Assembly: GCA_013398175.1 (NCBI GenBank)
Contig: VZRZ01003916.1
Span: forward strand, 5,866 to 69,865
Length of the DNA: 64,000 nucleotides
From: Climacteris rufus
Taxonomy: Eukaryota > Chordata > Aves > Passeriformes > Climacteridae
Direction of reading: 5' to 3'
Part shown: piece by piece, positions 26,048-35,494 of the stretch
How positions within the stretch are numbered: position 1 is the stretch's first letter
Layout of the letters: each line of letters begins with the position of its first letter
Program-made: the position numbers and the translations under genes
The notes under the pieces: generated by a model
Seen by the model: the letters and a program-made list of their open reading frames with translations, nothing else
Told to the model about the DNA's origin: nothing
Database searches by the model: none

Positions 26048-29000
26048 CTTTAGGTTGTAAAACAAACAAGAACAATTTGGTTTACTCACGGGAAGTTGCA
26101 GGGAGCCCCAGACCTACAAGCTGGATTAAGTACTACATATTTACAAGGAACTGGTTCTCACTACTCAAAAGAACTAAATCCTCCTTGTCTTATTTTTCTC
26201 TGATCAGTTTGCCATGATTTCATGGCTCCCATCTGCCCTGACATCTGGGCACTGTGAAAGCTGGTTTTGGAAAATTAAAGGAATTGGAAAGCTTTTCTCT
26301 TGGAGCAAGCAGATAAAGGTTTGTGCTCCTCCATATCTGAAATACCATATTTAAACACCAAAAAAGGTCTTTGATTTCTCCTTACTCCACCCCCTCTGAC
26401 ATTTAAAAAGATGAGCTGCAAAGTTTTAAAGAAGTTTGAACTCTTTGAGTCATTTATCCTCATCCAGACAAGATCTGGAGGAATATGGCCCTTGCTTTTA
26501 CAGCAGCTCTGCAACTGCACAAGACATGGAGGGGGAGAACATTACTGAGTCATCCCTTCCCTGAGCCCTAACTCCTGGTTGTGATGGGGAAGGCAGCTGA
26601 AGGTGGGACTGCAAGAGCAAGACCTAAAAGATAGGTCTGATCCCCAGTGACGACAGAGGAAAAACAGAACCTGGGAGCAGGACTGCAACATGTTTTGCTG
26701 CATCTTATTAAAAGGCCACTGGAAGTACAAGTCTTCCATAAAAAAAGAAAGTAAGTTCCTTCTCCCAGTTATGTGCCCCTGTTTTGTCTGACAATTATGC
26801 ATTGCCACTCTTGATTTTCTTTTGCAAGTTCATTGATGTGGAGTCTATGAAAGCCCTCCAAGTAATGTGCACAAAAACATGGGAGAGAGGAAAAGAAAGA
26901 TGCAGAAGACACCTGGGGTTCTCCCAGGCCACTAAACTGCTCTGGAAGCAAAGAGACACCGAAGAGGCAAAGATCTGGACTCACTTTGAGCATTCCCAGC
27001 TCAGATGGAGCCCAGCTCCCTGCACAGATGGTGTCTGGGCACTGCTGGGCTCAACCTTTCAGGAGTTACAGAGTCAGAAGGAAGAGCTTCAGGGAATCAC
27101 AAACTAACCTTTTCAGTTTTATTACAGACAAGGTCAGGGAGGTGACTTGGGAGAACGAGAATCTGAGATACCCTGAGAGCTCCAGGGTTCCACCTCAGCC
27201 TCCCTTTGTGCAGTCTGTGCTCCCATCCATCCCTTATCCCCTCCAATTCCTTTTCCTGTGGCTAGCTGCAGCTGCCTGACCCTTCCCCAGCCACAAAGAG
27301 CCCCTCAGGGAGCTGTGCACCTTCATCCATGCTGAGAGGACCTGTGGCACTGATCCCCCTGTCCGTGCTGTCCGTGAGCGCTCACCCCTGCTGAGGGGGA
27401 GCAACAACAACAGTAAAACCAGCAGCAACAGCACTACTAATGATGCTGTGGGAATAACACCCTGCCACAACAGAGACAGGGGAAGGGGTACAGCTAATTC
27501 TGAGCCCATCATGCTGTTTTTCCTCCCAGGGTTCTGACATTCTGCTGCCGAGTTCAGCCGAGACCAGGCTCTCCCAAGGACCTTTTTCTCGAGGTACTTG
27601 TGAGGATGAGACCAAGTGGTGACCACATGAAGCCTACAGGAGCCAGTGAGGATTGTCAGCAGCTTTCTGCTCTTTTGGGAAGGTGAGGAAAGAATCTGTG
27701 TGCTGGTTGCTGCAGTCTCTGAGTGCAGGACGTTCCCAAGCTGCAATATTTTTAGCCTAATGGTGCAGGAGCCAAGCTGCAGCTCCTCACCTGCCAAGTG
27801 CTCCTGACTTTGCCCTCACCCTGCTGGTACATTCTCTCAGCCACAGCAACACAGCCATTAAATGAAACACAATTAAAGCACCCCTGGCCAAGGAAATGCA
27901 CGTATCCGGTGCTGGCAATTAATTACTTCACGCTGGATGAACACTGCAAATAGTCTTAGAAGTATTTTGAAATCTGCTAACGTTGCTCCTTAATGATCAT
28001 GCTTGTGAGAGGCTCAGGACCAAAGTCCTGAACTCCCAAGGTACCACACACTGTTGTATTTGAAAAGGGAAGGAAGGTTTTGTTCAGGGGAGTTACAGAA
28101 ATTTACTCTTCACCACAGAGTGCACAGCCACTCATGCTGCCCCATAATGCAGGAGCTGTACTGGTATGTTATACTTGAATAGGCTGGGAATTACATCATC
28201 CTCTGCTATTTCCTGTCCTGACCTTGACCCTCAAACCTACTCTTAGTCCCAGAAACACATTGGAAAGGCAGGTAAAGGGTATTTGCCTTGGCCATGTCTG
28301 AAATGGTGACAGGCCAAGGACACCAGTTCTCGAAAACTGCAAATTCCCCGAGCCTGAGCCCATTACCTCAGGTATCCCCAGCCTGCTCCCCTGGATTCCC
28401 TAGGCAGCCACTCATCCCCTGAGAGCCCTTCCACAAAAGAAAGAGAGATGGAGAGAGAGACACAGACTGCTGCCTGCCTCCCTCTCCCTGCACAGCCCCT
28501 CCACACCCAGTGACCCCAGGCTGGAAACAGCCAGGGCAGCCTTGGCCCCTCTCCCCATGGAGCAGGAGACCTGGTGGAGAGAAGGGGCTGGGCATCACCA
28601 GTGCCCATGTGCCCCTGCCTGAAGCCAAGTGCTCATGAACCTTCCTGAGCTTACAAAACCCCTTCCCTCGAGTCTGGTGGCACTCACTGAGCTGGACATT
28701 GCCAGGGCTGTGTTCCCAGCCACAGAAAGGCATTTTAGGAGAGATGCCTGCCTCAGTTACAAATGGCAGCAGCACCCCAGGGTGTGCATTCACCCACGTG
28801 TGCTGCTTCCCCTGTCCTGGTACAGTACAAGTGACATAATCCCCTTGTGTAAATACAGCTGAAGTGACAGAAAACATCACAGAGTCATAGAATGGGTTGG
28901 AATGGACCTTAGAGCTCATCTTGTCTCACCCCCTGCATGGGCAGGGACACCTTCCACTAGCTCAGGTTGTTCCAAGCCCCATCCAACCTGCCCTGCACAC

Positions 29001-30431
29001 TTCCATACTCAGCTGTGCCCATGCAGGAGGAGAACAGACTGTGTTCTTATTATTATTATTGCAGTGTCTGCACAGTGAGTGCATCCTGGTAACTATTTCA
29101 AGAAGGATGGGACACCCCCTCATCCTCTAAATAGCTACCCTGGGATTAACTCTGAGCACAGGAGAGGCTTTGGAGGGAGCTGCTATTCCCAGGCATGCCT
29201 ACAAACCAAACTGGGGCCACAGCCTGGCACTGCTGTTGGTTTCCAGTTTTCCTTAGGGAAGCCAAGCTTTCCTGGCCTGGCTGCAACCTCCCCTGCACGG
29301 GGAGCAGAAGCTGTGAGCTGGTCCTTGGAGAATGCAGAATTCCAATGAGCACAGGGAAGTGACACCAGCAAATGGCCCAGAGAGGACCAAGATGCTCCAT
29401 GCAGTATCTGCAGCATTCAGCTCCCAGTACCTGCCCCTGTTTCCAGGGAAGGTTGCCCTGCAACAGCTTGAATAAGCTGTGAGAGCATTGTGAAATACCA
29501 TACTCCTTGAGTCTACCCACTGCTGATACATTTCAAGATGGTTCTGATTTATTCAAGACAAGAATAAGTACTTTGCCCTGATATTTCCATCTGGCTTGCA
29601 GTTCAGCCTGTCTTGCAAGCAGTCTTTATAATAAACAAAACCAGCCACGACACCAATCTGCCCCTGCAATTAGATCATCAATCCAGGGCTGAGGAGTAGC
29701 TTTTGAAACAGGCACACTCCTCAAGAATGCTGCTCTTTGTGTTGGCAGGGAAGACTTGCACAGCTCATGCTTCTCCTGTAATTTCAGTGCTTGGCAAAGA
29801 ATCAGCGAGGGAAGAAAAAACCCAGCCATGATTTAATACAAAATAGGCAGGAAGGCTGGAGACCAACAGAGCAAAGGCCAAAGCTTTGGCCTGCCCAAGG
29901 GGGTTCCCTCACGAGGCAGTGGGCTGATGCTGCATCACTTCTGCTAAGAAGCAGAGAAACCTGACCTTGGACAGTGCTGTGCTAACACAGCTCCAATTTT
30001 CCTGGCAGCCAAGCCAGGGTTGGCTCAGGACCCCAGGAGGGCCACCCTGGCTGTCACTCAGCTCTCTGCCCTACACCACCAAGGACTCAGAGTCTCAAGA
30101 ACACTCACTTTTGAGCTTGTAACACCAGCAACTTGCACCCCACAGTGAAGCTATGGAGCCCCTGAATAAGTTCACATCATTTTGCTAAACAGAGCTTGAA
30201 AAACTCTTAATTTCTTAAAAAACCCTGAAAGCCACTTTCTTATTTCCTCTCTAGGGGGTTGCTGTTAATTTGAAAAGAAATAAAGCAAGTTATTTGTCCT
30301 GCACAGACAAGACCACAGGTCTTTTTTTTTTCTCCACGGGTCCGCACACACATCATCTTAATCACAATCACCAAGGATGCTCAAATTCAATCTGCTCTCA
30401 AAGCACTTCAACAAGTTTTGGTGAGCTTTAC
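26048..30431 (-). other. HUNK: HUNK intron between exons 8 and 10; mammalian microexon 9 not found
   Basis: A 4.4-kb intron with no Ns, phase 0 at both ends. The mammalian protein has 16 extra residues here (about ASLDTWTRDLEFHAVQ, from memory). I searched the minus strand by eye for that motif between plausible splice sites and found none. The intron holds one CR1 tail (28880-29008) and a 187-codon open frame (27234-27797) judged to be chance. Confidence 0.85.
28880..29008 (-). mobile_element. CR1 LINE 3' fragment
   Basis: Read on the minus strand, the segment has the CR1 tail order: aggttggatggggcttgg, agtggaaggtgtccctgccc, then a taaggtccattccaaccc-like block and an attctatgactctgtga end. 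It is a 5'-truncated fossil with no coding capacity, inserted in the same orientation as HUNK. Confidence 0.8.
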
Positions 30432-30515
30432 CTCATAGGAGTCCTTATTTGCCTTGTATTTTTCTATCTGGTATAGCTGGTTCTTCTGGCAAATACTGTC
30501 CTGGCCTTCAGCCTT
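30432..30515 (-). CDS. HUNK: HUNK exon 8: linker after UBA-like segment
   Basis: This 84-nt exon is exactly 28 codons in phase 0 at both ends: KAEGQDSICQKNQLYQIEKY followed by KANKDSYE. It matches the mammalian linker around QDSxCxKxxLYQIEKY. The acceptor is CTCTCCACAG and the donor is GAG/GTAAAG. Being symmetric, it can splice straight to the next exon found here (phase 0) without breaking frame. Confidence 0.92.
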
Positions 30516-31019
30516 CTGTGGAGAGGAAAGCACAGAAAAGTAAAATAGCTAAGATAATTAGAGAAAACTAACATTCAATTACTGCTTAATGGACTGCACC
30601 CACTCTTGGCACTCATCAACTCACAGAGATGATGAATTTGGTCCATTATATTTTAAATATCATTGGTGGCGTCATCATCAATGTGAAAAGAACTGAGAAA
30701 AGAAAAAAACTAAGAAGCTGCTGTCAAACTGGAAGGCCCCAGCCATGCTCAGGGGCCAGGAAGGTCAGTGGGAGATTAGATCAGGCAAAACTTTCAGCTG
30801 AGTTTCCACTTAAAAGCTGAACAAGCTGCAGAGCTCTTAAGCTTCCTCTTGATGTCCTGGCTCCAATTCCATCCTGTTATTGGTACTCCAAGCAACAGAA
30901 CCATCTCAACACAGGGACACAGCACATCACAGCACACCCCAAAGGCTCTGCATGCCAGCAGTTTGCTGTCTGGGGGACAACTGCCCTCACTGCAGGCACA
31001 GCTTCCTCAGGAGAGGGAG

Positions 31020-31180
31020 AGGAGTGACAGGAACTGATCCCTGGGGTGACCAGGGACAGGGAACAGCTGGAGCTGTGCCAGGGCAGGGTCAGGTTGGATA
31101 TCAGGGAAAGGTTCTTCCCCCAGAGGGTGCTGGGCACTGCCCAGGCTCCCCAGGGAATGGGCACGGCCCCAAGGCTGCCA
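31020..31180 (+). mobile_element. CR1 LINE 3' region leading into tandem array
   Basis: Recognisable CR1 order on the plus strand: gggacagggaacagctggag, agggtcaggttggatatc, ggaaaggttcttcccccaga and gggcactgcccaggctcccc. It runs directly into the first array unit. It is antisense to HUNK, with no coding remnant. Confidence 0.75.
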
Positions 31181-31715
31181 GAGCTCCAGGGGCATTTGGA
31201 CAACGCTCTCAGGGATGCCCAGGGTGGGATTTTGGGGTGTCCTGGGCAGAGCCAGGGGTTGGACTGATGATCCCTCTGGGTCCCAGAGCTCCAGGGCTGT
31301 TTGGACAACGCTCCCAGGCACAGGGTGGGATTGTTGGGGTATCTGTGCAGGGCCAGAAGCTGGAGTGGATGATCCCTGTGACTCCCAGAGTTCCAGGGGT
31401 ATTTGGACAACGCTCTCAGGGATGGCCAGGGTGGGATTTTGGGGTGTCCTGGGCAGAGCCAGGGGGTGGACTGATGATCCCTGTGAGTCCCAGAGCTCCA
31501 GGAGCATTTGGACAAGGCTCACAGGGATGCACAGGGTGGGATTGCTGGGGTGTCCTGGGAAGAGCCAGGGATTGAATTGATGATCCCTGTGGGTCCCAGA
31601 GCTCCAGGGGTGTTTGGACAACGCTCTCAGGCACAGAGGGGGGATTGTTGGTGTGTCTGTGCAGGGCCAGGGGTGGGACTGGATGATCCTTGGGATATTT
31701 CCTGAATCTGTGAGA
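31181..31715 (+). repeat. about 105-bp tandem array, 5 units, derived from a CR1 3' tail
   Basis: Units begin at 31181, 31286, 31388, 31493 and 31599, each with a gagctccag-like start followed by tttggacaacgctc. Spacings are 105, 102, 105 and 106 bp. Each unit continues with ggtgggatt, ggtgtcc, gcagggcca-like and gatgatcc blocks, the 3' end of one CR1 subfamily. Units 1-4 stop at gggtccc and restart at agagctcc, lacking the terminal ttccaactcagg block. The last unit runs into a CR1-like end. The ~35-codon period keeps long frames open on both strands; these are not genes. Confidence 0.92.
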
Positions 31716-31794
31716 TCAAATGCCAGCAAGCAGGGAAACATTTGGCCCTTTTGTTGAGCCTCCTCCCCCCGAACTGGAGCGGGGCAGAGCTCAC

Positions 31795-31963
31795 CCTGAG
31801 GCTGGCCAGGTAGCGCTCCAGCTTCTTGTTGAGCAGGAAGTAGATGGCCAGCGTGTGGCTGGCCCTGTTGGCCAGCACAGTGTTGATGACATCGCTGTTC
31901 TTGTAGCCCAGCTTCTCGGTCATGTGCAGCAGCACGCTCTGGCTGAGGTCCTCCAGGTGAATC
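31795..31963 (-). CDS. HUNK: HUNK exon 7: UBA-like segment after the kinase domain
   Basis: This 169-nt exon reads IHLEDLSQSVLLHMTEKLGY, then KNSDVINTVLANRASHTLA and IYFLLNKKLERYLASLR. In AMPK-related kinases the segment after the catalytic domain is a UBA-like three-helix fold that packs on the kinase; the LGY and IYFLL patterns fit. The acceptor is CTGTCCCCTGCAG. The donor is CTCAGG/GTGAGC, giving a phase-0 end. The exon end has two more residues before the conserved QDS of exon 8 than I remember in the human protein. The tandem CR1-derived array begins about 80 bp into the following intron. Confidence 0.95.
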
Positions 31964-33560
31964 CTGCAGGGGACAGGCTGTTGGGACCCAGCAGAGCACC
32001 AAGGAGAGGCCCCAAGGGCTCAGAAATATGAAGGGCATTCATTCCCTCCTGCCAGGAGGCAGGGAAAGGACTGTTTGGGAACCACAGGAAGATGTAACCG
32101 CTGAATGAACAGGACTCTGTGCAATGTGTCCATCCCTGATGGGAAATGGCACCACGATGCTCAGGCACCCTATACCTGACCACTGAAAACCAGCTGGTTC
32201 TGAAGGAAAAGTGGCAAAACCCAATGCAGATCTGGTCTCTGAAAAGCCTTTTTTTTGTAATCAAACACCACTGGATTGAGCTGCACCCCCTGAAATGTTG
32301 CACAATATCCATGCAAGAATGAGCTAGGGAATTTCCTGCTGGAGAAAGGGGATGCACAGGGTTATTCCTGCAGCTCTCAGAATGCTGTGATGCTCCTGTC
32401 ACAAGTACAAGCCATGTTTATGTCTCTCTCTTCTATAAAGTCTGGAGCAGTCTCAGCCAAGGAGAGCAAAGCAGCACGGAGGCCTGGTGGAAATGCCAAA
32501 GCTTTGGCTCAGTCTGAGTTAAAATCAGATTTTTCCAAAGAACTCTGCTCCTGTTGAGACCTCTAAAAGTACTGGCTAGCTTCCCAGAGGTACCTGTCAG
32601 CTCCCATCCATCTCCAAAGCAATGCTGGGTTCCAGCTGCTTCTGGAGGATATTCCTCACTCCCACCACCAGGACTGGGGGAGCTCAGGCTGGGGGCATCT
32701 TTGTGTGCAGGGCTCAGACAAGATGTCAAACACAGTCTGGGAAACCTCTAAGAACTCTTTCTCTTTGTTCCCTGTGCTTAGGAACACTGGGTCTGCCCCT
32801 AATGCTTGCGGTTGGGTTTTTTTTTTCCAAGTTTAAAAGCAAAACTTATCTTGGCCATTGCACGTTGAGACCTCTGGGCAGCGAAAGAAATCCAAGCAAT
32901 TTCGACTTGAAGTGCTCAGCAAAATGGGAAATTTTTGCTTGCCTTCAGGGAATTTCTTTAACAAAAGCAAGCTTAGAAAAAGCCTGGGAAAACATTCTCC
33001 TGAAAATGCAGTTTCTGCTGTTCCCCCACCTTATCTCCATGCTCTCCCCCTTCCTACCACTCTCCTGTCTTGGGAACAATGAGTGTTACCCCCAGAGCAG
33101 TGGAAGGGCACTGCAAGAACAGAACACAGCTCCTTCCGTGTTGATTAAGAAAGGAATTGATTCTCTGCAAATTCAGCAGTGGGTTTTTCACACACTATTT
33201 TGACACACCTCATCCATACCTGCACACTAAGGAAAACCTGGAGAAATGCCATGGAAGCTGACTCTGGTGGTACTTTCTGAGACAAGCTCAAAAGGAGCCA
33301 GGCCACATCTTTAAATATTTAAAACTTTGCAGATTATTTTCCCTATAAAGCTCCAGTATGACAAAATCTAGGTAGGTCAAGCCCGGGGCATCAACTAATC
33401 AAACAAAAGCAATATTATTAAAAAGAGAAATGAAGGGGAAGAAAGAATCTCTTTAAAGGCTTTTATCCTCTACAGCTTCACATAAAATCTGGGTTCAGCT
33501 AGAAGGAGCATCTATTTTTCGCTTAATTTCTGCCAAAATGATGGGAAAAGCAGTGCCATG

Positions 33561-33616
33561 AGAAAAGAGAGGAAGAAAGAAAGAATGAAAGAAACAAAGG
33601 AAGAAAGAAAGAATGC
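33561..33616 (+). repeat. GAAA-rich polypurine tract
   Basis: An imperfect gaaa/gaag run in HUNK intron 6, about 56 bp of almost pure purine on the plus strand. It is simple sequence with no other meaning visible. Confidence 0.85.
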
Positions 33617-33691
33617 AAGTGTTCTTTTGCAATAGCGAAGCCTAGCATTCCACATTGATGTTCCCTTTAAAAATACTTCTAATAGGAAAGG

Positions 33692-33718
33692 ATTTATTAT
33701 TATTATTATTATTATTAC
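33692..33718 (+). repeat. (TTA)n microsatellite
   Basis: About eight uninterrupted tta units in HUNK intron 6. Confidence 0.9.
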
Positions 33719-35358
33719 ACCTCTGGAAAGGAGCCTTCCACCACAACCTGATGAAAACCTGACAACTCTAATCTAGGAATTAAAAAATGGAGGCATTGGA
33801 AATGCATCTACAAAAGTAAAAGAACAGTGAAAGCACATTCAAGCCTTATTTCTGCACTTTTTTTTCCTCTTGTCTGCAGCTAAGACTCAAGCAGAGAATG
33901 CAAGCAGCCCCCCAGCTCTCTGTGCCACTTACATTGACTTAACAGATGCCAGGTTTAGAGACCTGATGGACTCATTAGGACAGTGATCTCATTAGCTTAA
34001 TGACTCGTTCAGCTTACACTTGTTGTGCCTTCCTTGCCCACACACCACTCACATGTAGGACACTCCAGGACAGCCCAGTGCAGCACAGACACTCAGTTCT
34101 CCTCTGGCTGAACAGCACTCTGCAAATTAACTCCTCTGGCCTTAAATTTGGAGCAGTGAATTGGAGAGAATTCTGCCTGTTCTCCTTGCTGGTTAAACAA
34201 TTCATCACAGGGAGCACATTTACATCCTGGGGACTGCAGGCAGCTGGCCCCACATCTGCCCTCCCTGCTTCAGGGATGCTCCCAGGCATCCAAGCTGCTC
34301 CACATCCTTATTTTGAGAGCTGGAGACCTGCTGTTCTCCTCAGGCCAAGGAATGGCACAGCCACAGTGTTCATGGAGCACTCAGAAGTGCCACCTCTGGC
34401 AGGGAAATCTCCCTGCCAAGGCACTACATCAGGTTCCTGGCAGCTGTAGTGGGGGGAAATGGTGACCTTCACTTTGGGACTCTGCTCCTAGCCAAGTCAG
34501 GACAGAAATTTTTGAGCACTATCTACTTGTAAGCACCAAAATGAAGCTTCAAGTTGCTGTCTTTGCCTCAGTGTTGCTTGGCCTGAGAGCCAGTAACCCC
34601 TGTGGGTGCTGGGTGGTGTATGAGGCTTGGCTGGAGGGCTTTGATACAGCAGGGAGGTTTGATCTCATCAAATACAGACATGTATTGCCAAGCAAGTTGC
34701 CTGAGGCTTCATTTAAAGTCACTGGAGAGGAACTCACATCTGCAGGGCACAAAGTCATCCTCTGAATGAGAAGCAGAGAGAAGTCAGATGAATTGTTATG
34801 TAAAAAGTGCCCTTATTTCTCTCCACTGACTGCAACCCCATGCTGCAGATGTTTAAAGTCAAGCAGGATTGTTTATAACCAAACTGGACCACAAGTACCC
34901 TCCCTTGTATTTCTTTCTCCCTGGATGGATGTTTGACTGACCTGAGGTTTGTTCTCTGCCCAAATTCAGCCACATATTCAGCAATTCAACCTCAGCAGCC
35001 AACAAAGCAAAACCATTTCACTCTGACCCCTCTCTCACCATGGTTTGCATATTCTCTTCATGCACAGCACCTCACAAACAGGCAGAGTCTCTCCTGGAGA
35101 AGCAGCTTGGCTTTTACTGACCAAGGAGATCAGAACTGCCTGTCACACCCCCCATTCCCAGCCCACCCTGCCAATAATGCACTATAAGCCAGCTTCCAAT
35201 CTGAGCTCTTGCTTTTGACCAGGTCAAGCAACACGTGGCCAATCCTAATAATTTTTCGGATGAAGTCACAAAAGCATTCCCTGGGATCTGTCACACAGAG
35301 CTGTTCCCCTGTTCCCAGCCACAATTCACAGCCACCCTGGAGCTCCTCCATGCTGTAC

Positions 35359-35494
35359 CTGTTGGGGTAGGTGACATTGGGGGGGGCTCTCCCAGGGTAG
35401 TTCTCATTGAGCCATCGATTTGCCAGGGCCTGCTGGATGTTTGGTCTCTTGGCAGGGTCTGGCTCCAGCAGAGATCGTAGGAAGTTTATGGCAG
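35359..35494 (-). CDS. HUNK: HUNK exon 6: end of kinase domain
   Basis: This 136-nt exon encodes AAINFLRSLLEPDPAKRP, the closing C-lobe helices including the usual kinase arginine in the DPxKRP turn. It continues through IQQALANRWLNENYPG to NVTYPNR. The acceptor is TTTCTTTACAG and the donor is AACAG/GTACAG. The final AG pairs with the first G of exon 7 to give Arg. The segment after NENYPG differs from the mammalian protein at a few positions, as expected for a linker. Confidence 0.95.

Larger units (their letters stand above)
30516..31794 (-). other. HUNK: HUNK intron 7
   Basis: A 1.28-kb phase-0 GT-AG intron. More than half of it (31020-31715) is CR1-derived sequence, including a five-unit tandem array that begins about 80 bp from the 5' splice site. 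Confidence 0.9.
31964..35358 (-). other. HUNK: HUNK intron 6
   Basis: A 3.4-kb GT-AG intron with AT-rich and purine-rich simple sequence around 33.5-33.7 kb. I recognise no exon or mobile element in it. Confidence 0.88.

Noticed and set aside
27109..27162. 54-nt minus-strand block between CTCAG and GTTAGT, in frame with HUNK, as a candidate missing exon 9
   Set aside because: The translation (ILVLPSHLPDLVCNKTEK) has no resemblance to the mammalian segment and the donor is weak.
27234..27797. 187-codon minus-strand frame with a strongly hydrophobic leucine-rich stretch
   Set aside because: It could pass for a membrane protein, but it resembles no family, lies inside an intron on the HUNK strand and shows no exon signals that keep it in frame with HUNK.
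30109..30150. 42-nt minus-strand block with a GTGAGT donor, in frame, as a candidate missing exon 9
   Set aside because: The translation (LHCGVQVAGVTSSK) shows no similarity to the mammalian residues. Such blocks are expected by chance in 4.4 kb.
31007..32038. 343-codon minus-strand open frame overlapping exon 7 and the CR1 array
   Set aside because: It is an alternative frame of exon 7 that continues through the array, whose ~35-codon period keeps frames open. The plus-strand frame 30880-31575 has the same cause.
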